Made by a program: the position numbers and the translations under genes. Of a DNA stretch of 64,000 nt, positions 56,711 to 64,000 are shown one piece after another. The notes below the pieces were generated by a model. It was not told the DNA's origin and did no database searches. It saw nothing but the letters and a program-made list of their open reading frames with translations. Each line of letters opens with the position of its first letter. Positions within the stretch are counted from its first letter, which is position 1. The DNA comes from Pelobates cultripes (Eukaryota > Chordata > Amphibia > Anura > Pelobatidae): assembly GCA_933207985.1 (NCBI GenBank), contig OW240912.1, positions 365,027,568 to 365,091,567 on the forward strand, read 5' to 3'.

Positions 56711-57794
56711 CATAGAAACATAGAAACATAAAATGTGACGGCAGATAAGAACCATTCGGCCCATCCAGTCTGCCCACTTTTCTAAATACTTTCATTAGTC
56801 CCTGGCCTTATCTTATAGTTAGGATAGCCTTATGCCTATCCCACGCATGCCTAAACTCCTTTACTGTGTTAACCTCTACCACTTCAGCTGGAAGGCTATT
56901 CCATGCATCCACTACCATCTCAGTAAAGTAATACTTCCTGATATTATTTTTAAACATTTGTCCCTCTAATTTAAGACTATGTCCTCTTGTTGTGGTAGTT
57001 TTTCTTCTTTTAAATATAGTCTCCTCCTTTACTATTTTGATTCCCTTTATGTATTTAAATGTTTCTATCATATTCCCCCTGTCTCGTCTTTCCTCCAAGC
57101 TATACATGTTAAGATCCTTTAACCTTTCCTGGTAAGTTTTATCCTGAAATCCATGAACCTGTTTAGTAGCCCTTCTCTGAACTCTCTCTAAAGTATCAAT
57201 ATCCTTCTGAAGATACGGTCTCCAGTACTGCGTACAATACTCCAAGTGAGGTCTCACGAGTGTTCTGTACAATGGCATGATCACTTCCCTCTTTCTACTG
57301 CTAATACCTCTCCCCATACAACCAAGCATTCTGCTAGTATTTCCTGCTGCTCTATGACATTGTCTGCCAACCTTTAAGTCATCAGAAATAATCACCCCTA
57401 AATCCCTTTCATCAGATGTTGAAGTTAGGACAGTATCAAATATTCTGTACTCTGCCCTTGGGTTTTTACGTCCAAGATGCATTATCTTGCACTTATCCAC
57501 ATTAAATGTCAGTTGCCACAATTCTTTTACCTAAATCATTTGTCATTTGGCTTATCCCTCCTGGAACATCAACCCTGTTACATATCTTAGTATCATCAGC
57601 AAAAAGACATACCTTACCATCAAGACCTTCTGCAATATCACTAATAAAATATTAAAGAGAATGGGTCCAAGTACAGATCCCTGAGGTACCCCACTGGTGA
57701 CAAGTCCAAGCTTCGAATATATTCCATTAACTACAACCCTCTGTTGCCTGTCACTCAACCACTGCCTTACCCATTCAACAATATTTGAATCCAA
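56711..57794 (-). mobile_element. CR1-type LINE, copy B, 5'-truncated
   Basis: On the minus strand this covers the reverse transcriptase palm and everything downstream, ending in CATAGAAACATAGAAACATA (56711-56730). Upstream truncation is at about 57794. It is separated from copy A by about 125 bp of unrelated sequence and lies in the same orientation. Confidence 0.9.
56808..57794 (-). pseudogene. CR1 reverse transcriptase, C-terminal part
   Basis: The protein copies element RNA into DNA at the target site. The upstream frame (57552-57794) has WLSDRQQRVVVNG and [14 protein letters not shown]. The FADD catalytic box lies at 57592-57603 in another frame, because of a one-base change just after LFN. 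The main frame (56808-57521) has [49 protein letters not shown] and [16 protein letters not shown], the usual CR1 C-terminal order. A stop or frame change at about 57525-57550 breaks the link. Fairly young: few internal stops. Confidence 0.9.
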
Positions 57795-58059
57795 ACTTCA
57801 AAGAAGTGGAAGTAAGCTTCTCTGACTGGCTTTGTTATAAAAATGTGTGTTTCTATTCAAACTGGCATTTTTATAAACTGTCAAAAATAATATTAATAAT
57901 GACAAACTCCAGACACATGAGGTATTTCAGAAAGCTGAAGTGCTTTATGTGCCTGGAGTGTTGGACAACTTCTCTATGAATTTCAAAAGAAGAAAATGTT
58001 CCAATCTGCCCACCAGTGCCACAGTAAATAATTTTATAGCTCAAGTGCTTTTTTTTTTC
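57795..58059. other. Possible T2-like right end
   Basis: CTCCAGACACATGAGGTATT and TATGTGCCTGGAGTGTTGGA (57906-57963) form a hairpin like a T2 terminal stem, but no TTAA terminus follows. No gene. Confidence 0.35.
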
Positions 58060-58664
58060 AGAAAGTTTTTTTTTAAATATGTAGTTAAATGAATCTATTG
58101 TTTTTCCTTTTTATCCATTTTCTATTCTACTTTTTTTCTATGTGTGTCTGTGAGGTGCTGTGTGTGTGCAAAGGGTGCTGTGTGTGTTTGTTTGTGAAGG
58201 ATGTAGAGCAGGGGTAGTCAACCTGGTGGGTGCTGGTGGGTTCTGCAGAAAAACGTCTGATGTGCCTCGATGGCCATGAACCAAGGAGGCAGGGGAGGTA
58301 CTTTCATCTCCCTTGCTGGCCCATGCAGAGTCAGCCTTGCTGTAAGCCCTCTAAGGCTAGTGAGGAGATCAAAGATCTCCCTCACTGGCCCACTGGCACT
58401 TAGTCCCAGCAGAGGGAGGGAAGAGCCTAAGAGGCTCTGTGTTCCTCCTGCAAGTAGGCTGCTTGGAGTGTTGCTGCACGTTACCACGGCAACACTCCAA
58501 TACACTACTGTGCTTGCAGGAGGACAGGAGAGTCAGCCTGCAGCTGGAAGAGCTGCAGACAACAGTGAACATGCCACCACTGGACCACCAGGGCTTGCAG
58601 CATTATGTCCCTCCACCCTGGTAAAAGATAAGAAGGGAGGGAGAGACATATATGTTGTGAGCTT

Positions 58665-59155
58665 ATGCACCATACACACTACACCCCCCACACACACTAC
58701 ACCCCTCACACACACACTATACCCCTCACACACACACACTATACCCCTCACACAGACTGCCCCCTCACACACACACACACACACTACACTCCTCACACAC
58801 ACTACGCCCCTTACACAGTGCTCCCTCACATACACTGTTTGCCCTTCAAACAGTGCTCCCTCACACACACACTGCCACCCTCACACACACTCTGCACCCC
58901 TCACAAACACACCCTGCCCCCTCACACACAGCACTCTTCACACACACACTGCACCCCTCACACACAGTGCACCTCTCACACACTACACCCTTCACACACA
59001 AACACATAGCACCCTTCATACACACTGCACCCCTCACTCACACACTGCACCCTTCACAAACACTGCTGACCTCACAAACACACACACACTCTACACCCTT
59101 CACACACAAACACACACAGCACCCTTCACACACACAGCACCTCACAGACACACAT
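58665..59155. repeat. CACACTGCACCCCTCA minisatellite
   Basis: Degenerate units of 15-25 bp based on CACACACACTGCACCCCTCA. The inverse array follows at 59290-59680. Confidence 0.85.
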
Positions 59156-59289
59156 AGAAAAAAAGTAGAATAGAAAAGAGAAAAAAGGAAAAAAATAGAC
59201 AGTACATATTTTTTTTTTTTTTAAAACCTCCTTTGTAAAAAAAAAAACACAATTGCAACATAAAATTAGTTACTGTGACACTGGTCGTG

Positions 59290-59680
59290 CTGTGTTGTGT
59301 GTGTGAGGTGCTTTATGTGTGTGAAGGGTGCAGTGTGTGGGTGAAGGGTACTGTGTGTGTGAAAGGTGCTGTGTGTGAAGGGTGTTAAGGGTGTAGTGTG
59401 TGAGGGGTGTGTATGTGTGGGGGCAGTGTGGGGTAGTGTGTGTGAGGGGTGCAGTGTGTGTGAGAGACTCCATGTGTGAGGGGTGCAGTGTGTGTCAGGG
59501 GGCAGTGTGTGTGAGGGGGAAGTGTGTGTGTGTGTGTAAGGGGGAAATCTGTGTGTGTGAGGAGGCAGTGTGTGTGAAGGGGCAGTCTTTGTGTGTGTAA
59601 GTGGGACAGTCTGTGTGTGTGAGGGGTTTAGTGTGTGTGAGGGGGAAGTGTGTGTGTGTGAGAGAGGTGTAGTGTGTGGT
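59290..59680. repeat. GTGTGTGAGGGGTGCA minisatellite
   Basis: Degenerate units based on GTGTGTGAGGGGTGCAGT, the inverse of the array at 58665-59155. Confidence 0.85.
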
Positions 59681-59682
59681 GC

Positions 59683-59779
59683 ATATGTTTATGAAAAAAT
59701 GGGTTAACCCTAGCTGGACCTGGCACCCAGACCACTTCATTAAGCTGAAGTGGTCTGGGTGCCTAGAGTGGTCCTTTAA
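59683..59779 (+). mobile_element. Hairpin-rich T2 MITE, 3' fragment
   Basis: The last 97 bp matches the end of 18553-19054 almost exactly: AAAAAATGGGTTAACCCTAG, then the GACCACTTCA/TGAAGTGGTC hairpin and GCCTAGAGTGGTCCTTTAA. The rest was lost or replaced by the GT array that abuts it. Confidence 0.85.
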
Positions 59780-60488
59780 CAAGAGGATTGACATGTAAAT
59801 ATATTAAAGTTTGAAAGAAAAAAGTTTACAATGGTCTGAGCAAGTTGTAGTCCAACTCTGCTTGCAGTTATACACATAAATGTATAATATTTTCACAGAT
59901 GTATACAGTTAGTAACTTTAGTGTTATTTTTCAAAACTGTCTGTTCACTCAACTGGTTTCAGGGTATCACATATTTTTTTCAAAACTGTCTGTTCACTCA
60001 ACTGACCTCAGGGTATCACATGTATAAGAATGTCAAACTGGTGGAACCCACACTTAACTGAAGAGGAACAAAACAAGTAGAGGTTTCACACCTTTCTCAA
60101 TGCCACCCATTGTCCAGTGCTTCTACTGCAATCACAAAAACAATTATAAATACATGAATAAAGAAATCATCTATCTATATATCTGTGAACGATGCATCTC
60201 TTCACTGATTTCACTGGCGAAGACCTTATATTTAGAGGAAACCACATTAATAAACATAGCATAAAACATGAATCTTGGGAACATTGCTTTTGGATAGAGC
60301 ATTAATACACTGTGAATGTAAAGTTCACCTATGTTCTGTTAACAGCACCGTGTATTTCATCAGACACTTGGATATTAGTGTTCTAGAAATTAAAAATAGA
60401 AATAGGTTTAAATATCAATATATCTGTAGCTGAACATTTATATGCCTCATGGGAAAAAAGGCATTTTTGCGCTCAGAAGGGATCTTGA
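59780..60488. other. No gene; short tandem duplication
   Basis: The phrase TTTCAAAACTGTCTGTTCAC occurs twice, about 50 bp apart (59930 and 59978), followed both times by TCAACTG...CAGGGTATCACAT. Otherwise AT-rich with nothing supportable. Confidence 0.5.
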
Positions 60489-60840
60489 TGGGACATTCTA
60501 GGCACCGTAACTGCTTTATTTCAATTAAGTAGTTATAGTATCTGGTGCTGTCCTTCCATTTGGTGTTAAATGGTTTATTGCTTAATAAGAGTTCCCAGCA
60601 TCCTGTCAGTTCTGTGCTGCTCAGGCAAACGAGAAGACATTAGCATGAGAGCCAATTGGTGATGGTCATAGGCTTAGTGTGTCAGGGTCATAGGCTTAGT
60701 GTGTCAGTTGATCACTTTCAGCCTATCATAGATGCCCATTGCTGATGTGAATTGGTTTGGCTAAGGAACATGTTATCTCTGCTTTAGCCATATCTCCAGT
60801 TGGGGCTGGACTGCTGGTGGTTTGATGTGTAACAGCTTTA
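60489..60840 (+). mobile_element. T2-like MITE, partial
   Basis: GGGACATTCTAGGCACCGTA and the following AATTAAGTAGTTATAGTATC give a T2-type terminal stem. A tandem duplication of about 22 bp (GTCATAGGCTTAGTGTGTCA) lies at 60665-60708. Terminal TTAA is lost on the left, and the right end is not clear. Confidence 0.45.
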
Positions 60841-60881
60841 TATTATGGATTGTTTTTCTGTGAAGATTGAAAGTACAAGCA

Positions 60882-60996
60882 TTTACAGCGACACTACAGT
60901 CACCAAAAACAACTTTTGCTTAATGAAACAGTTTTAGTGTGTAGATCATGCCTCTGAAATGGCATGAACACTACTAAATTATCCTCAATTTAGGAG
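60882..60996 (+). mobile_element. T2 MITE family A fragment
   Basis: It matches the start of 485-1039: GCGACACTACAGTCACC, TTTTGCTTAATGAAACAGTT, GTGTGTAGATCATGCC and AATTTAGGAG. It is cut at its internal GGAGTTAA by the insertion of another T2 MITE. Confidence 0.75.
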
Positions 60997-61200
60997 TTAA
61001 AGGAACACTATAGGGTCAGGAACACAAACATGTATTCCTGACCCTATAGTGCTAAACCCACCATTTAGGTGGCTTGCCCCCCCTTAGCCACCTAAAAGTT
61101 AATAAAACTCACCTTATTTCTAGCCCCGCACCCTTGGTGACATAATCAGAATTGCCGATTTGTAGCCAATCCAAAGCTTTCCCATGTGTCCCTTTATAAT
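60997..61200 (+). mobile_element. T2 MITE family B, 5' part, inserted in family A
   Basis: It starts TTAAAGGAACACTATAGGGT and has a terminal hairpin GTCAGGAACAC...GTATTCCTGAC, then CACCATTTAGGTGGC. The family A copy at 485-1039 reads GGAGTTAAATCC at this point, so the TTAA here is the insertion target. The right end and the remainder of family A are not recognisable. Confidence 0.65.
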
Positions 61201-62722
61201 AATATTTTAATCTGTAAATCTGAGATTATTATCTATACAGATTAATGACATTAATAGTGGAACTAAACTATATTGAATAAACATTTTTTGTCTAGGTATC
61301 AAAACATATGTATTATATATGACACAGAAAGAGGATTATTTGTTGTCAAGTGTGTGGATTCAGTATCAGACAGAAAATAAGTTTATGTTGAAGGGCAACC
61401 ACAATCCATTCGCTCCTAAAAATAGTGTAGAATTTGATGGTGGTAGAGTGGGGAATTATCATGAATGGACTCTCATCTGAAGGCATATCATATCAATATG
61501 GCGCTCATGGCAGCTGACAGCTGAAGAACCCCAATTTAGGTAGGAAGTCCTGACTTAGCTTTAACATAACCAAGTGCATTGAGTGACAGCACTCGTACAG
61601 CACTTTCTGGGGGCATATCTCTGGCTTTCTCAGCAGTGGAACACCCAAGTATCAACCTACTAGCTAGTGGAACTGTCATCTGTACTGATGAATGTGGGTC
61701 AATTGAGAGGTATTAGCTAGATTTTGATAAGGTTCATGTTACATATTGATCTATTAATATAAATGATATCTATACAAATTAGGCACACTAATATTCAGTG
61801 AAAAGGCAACAGATTTCTTCTAGTGACTTTCTAATTGCAAATATACGATGGAGTATTAAATAACTGCAATTTGCTGCTCTTTATAGTGGTCTACACCAGT
61901 AGAGTACTGCCTCGGCCTCTTGGTTTTCATAATATTTCAATAAATTGCTTGCTTTTGAATATAACAAGCGGTCAAGAGTTTCAGTAGAATCCCATGCAGT
62001 CAAAAGAGAATTGTCATTCCACTGAAATTTTAAAATATTGGAACTTACTTAGTTGCTCAGTTTTTTTAAGTTTATATTAAAGATTTAGAACATTACATCT
62101 CACTCCAGAAACAAATCCAGGGCAAACATTACTAATGTAGAGGAGAAACTGAAATATTTTTTTTGTTTCATCTATTTCTCTGTATGCTTTCTCTATACTG
62201 ATTTCCAGGTGCCAAGGACAGAAATTATAACAATGATTGGTATGGAGCTAAGATAGAGGCATATAGTTATACGGTAAAGACATGTGGATTGCAATGAAAA
62301 CAAAGAATATGAGCACTCTGAGAACGGAGAAAAGCTTAGAGAAACTCAGTAGCTTGCCCTTCGGTAAATCTCCGCTCAGGTCTCAAAATAGATTTTGCTG
62401 TACTTATTATAGTAAAGAGAGAAAATATCTCAAAGCATATCGGACTGATCTCACCTGTAAGGGCAGTCTAGAAACAAAATGTCGGCAAGTTCTCTCTGCA
62501 CAAGAGATACAACAACCTCAGACGATAATTTTGGTCCTTTTTTGGCCTCATCTGTGAGGTGTAGCTGACCCCATGACCCCGTGTAGCTGACCCCATGTCT
62601 AGATTAGCCTTTTAACTTGGGGAGAGCCAAGTTAATGCATTGCAACAAAAATATTCTTAAGCAGACTGATCCCACCCATAGGGGCAGTCAAGATGTGTGC
62701 ATTTCTACATTTAATTTTATTT
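61201..62722. other. No gene recognised
   Basis: AT-rich until 62280. The part 62410-62700 has two near copies of GACTGATCTCACCTGTAAGG and AGACTGATCCCACCCATAGG and a doubled GTGTAGCTGACCCCATG (about 62559 and 62582). This looks like an old unclassified repeat. Confidence 0.4.
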
Positions 62723-63236
62723 TTAAAGGATCACTATAGTGTCAGGATAACAAAGCGGTTTTCCTGACACTGTAGTGCCCTGAGGGTGCCCCCACCCTCA
62801 GGGTCCCCCTCCCGTGGCACTGAAGGGGTTAAAACCCCTTCAGTTACTTACTTTAATCCAGCGCTGGGCTCCCTCAGCGCTGGTGACTTCTCCTCCCACT
62901 CTGACGTCAGCTTCCCCGTCCGACGTTGGCGGAGCCGAATGCGCATTCGCGACAAGTGCCGAGCACGCATTCAAAGTGTCCATATGAAAGCATTTCTCAA
63001 TGATTTCCTATGGACGCTCTGCATGATGGATGCGAAATTCGCATCCAGCATCACAGATGCGCCTCTAGTAGCTGTCCGAAAGACAGCCACTAGAGGCTGG
63101 ATTAACCCCAAATGTAAACATAGCAGTTTCTCTGAAACTGCTATGTTTGCATCTGCAGGGTTAAAACCTGAGGGACCTGACACCCAGACCACTTCATTGA
63201 GCTGAAGTGGTCTGGGTGACTATAGTGTCCCTTTAA
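62723..63236 (+). mobile_element. Hairpin-rich T2/Kolobok-type MITE
   Basis: It starts TTAAAGGATCACTATAGTGT and ends GACTATAGTGTCCCTTTAA. Hairpins in order are TCAGGATAAC...TTTTCCTGAC, a TGGATGCGAA/TTCGCATCCA stem (63027-63047), TAGCTGTC/GACAGCC, CATAGCAGTTTC/GAAACTGCTATG and GACCACTTCA/TGAAGTGGTC. Same family as 18553-19054 and 24517-25014, with the same order of stems. The 139-codon frame across it is not a gene. Confidence 0.85.
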
Positions 63237-64000
63237 CAAACCACAAACACATATATGTTAGCTATAGTGGTAAATAAACATAATATTAAAAATCCTGGGA
63301 AGTGAGTTTCCCTTTTTATAATACATTGCCAAAAATTGTATCTGGTTTAGTAAATGCAATGCCTTAATTATTAATTGCTTAATCTATAGACAGCAATTTT
63401 ACAGAATAAAAATATTTAAAGAAAATATTTGTGTAAATATTTTCACTACTTAGAGTCATATAAAGCATTTTTTAAATAAAATTTTTACAATAAACATACA
63501 GTATTAAAAAGATAAGTAAATATTACCGGAGAGCTAAATGGATTAGTGAGAGCTCTATAGGGCAAACAATTATCTTAATATCGCTCCACTTCTTAAAAAC
63601 TATTTTAATAAACATACAGTAATTTTACAAAACAATGAATGGAGTCAATGTAAGAGAGAAGTCATGTTGGAAACTATTTAAGGGGTCTATATACTTAACA
63701 ACATCATGACTTAACAATGAAATTCTTCTCTGAGTTTGATGTAGTGCAGATTTTATGTGACAACTAATTTGATCAAATTATCACAAGTTGACTAATGTAG
63801 TAGCGTTTCCATGTATTATGCAGATAGTTCATTCTTTATTAAGTAAGTAGCATTACTCAGCATGGAAACAGACTGACCATGATTGACAGACCAAATTACA
63901 GAGGAGAGAAAGTTATGAATTCATTCCTTTCTAAAAGACATGGGGATTCCCTGAAAACGTTTTGTCTGATTCAATGAGGTTTTTGTAAAATTTGTTATAT
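63237..64000. other. No gene recognised
   Basis: AT-rich DNA to the end of the window with no supportable feature. Confidence 0.5.

Larger units (their letters stand above)
58060..59680. repeat. Fold-back CA/GT structure with GC-rich core
   Basis: Segments 58082-58200 and 59098-59210 are inverse: CTATTCTACTTTTTTTCTAT with GTGTGTCTGTGAGGTGCTGT on the left pairs with ACAGCACCTCACAGACACAC and ATAGAAAAAAAGTAGAATAG on the right. Between them lie an hAT-style start (CAGGGGTAGTCAACCTGG, 58209), a GC-rich core with the hairpin GGAGTGTTGC...GCAACACTCC (58464-58500) and a CA minisatellite (58665-59155). A further GT minisatellite (59290-59680) is the inverse of that one. The open frames here (up to 295 codons) are mostly CA repeat. 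Confidence 0.7.

Noticed and set aside
58270..59157. 295-codon plus-strand frame with a more varied first 120 codons
   Set aside because: The first part is the GC-rich core of a repeat and the rest is CA array. No domain is recognisable, and the frame has no conserved features.

Overview
The window looks like repeat-dominated, intergenic or intronic nuclear DNA from a vertebrate, most probably a frog or toad (anuran). The reasons are the mix of repeats: T2/Kolobok-type MITEs with TTAA target sites (TTAAAGGRR ends, a group known from Xenopus), DIRS tyrosine-recombinase retroelements, CR1 and L2 LINEs, Tc1-like and hAT-like elements, and abundant CA/GT-derived minisatellites. The species cannot be fixed from the sequence alone. 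I found no host protein-coding gene that I can support. Nearly all open frames over 60 codons are either frames through low-complexity repeats or short chance frames. The real coding relics all belong to transposable elements.

Layout. 1-4080: a T2 MITE, then a second T2 MITE split by an hAT-like element that carries a minisatellite and the only assembly gap, then more minisatellites. 4084-9270: a decayed L2-type LINE (minus strand), a second T2 copy, a small hAT MITE with target-site duplication, an LTR-like tail and a 5'-truncated L2 (plus strand). 9271-18100: mostly unremarkable AT-rich DNA, plus a reversed hAT-like element and a 13-copy 56-bp minisatellite. 18104-25014: hairpin-rich T2 MITEs, a DIRS tyrosine-recombinase relic with a perfect 64-bp inverted repeat, and a large palindromic element. 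26516-30872: a Tc1-like relic and a 2.3-kb hAT-like element made largely of minisatellites. 31422-32003: a solo LTR with a 5-bp target duplication.

33608-40038 is one large composite element with inverted ends (GTTGAGCG...CGCTCAAC). It holds about 22 tandem 112-bp units (with a nested hAT-like element carrying a 94-bp-arm hairpin), a block of 247-269-bp repeats and, most unusually, two segments on the minus strand that I recognise as 18S ribosomal RNA sequence in non-colinear order. 40040-52400: mostly quiet DNA with a small TIR element, a Tc1 fragment, an L2 tail and the 3' end of an LTR retrotransposon. 53418-55172: an hAT-like element with a perfect 8-bp target duplication. 56102-57794: two CR1 3' ends in the same orientation. 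58060-59779: a fold-back CA/GT structure abutting a T2 fragment. 60489-63236: further T2 MITEs, one inserted in another.

Functionally the window is a record of nested transposition. The features of most interest are the captured and rearranged 18S rRNA sequence, the association of non-autonomous hAT-like elements with internal minisatellites, and a MITE family whose central stem changes sequence but keeps its pairing.
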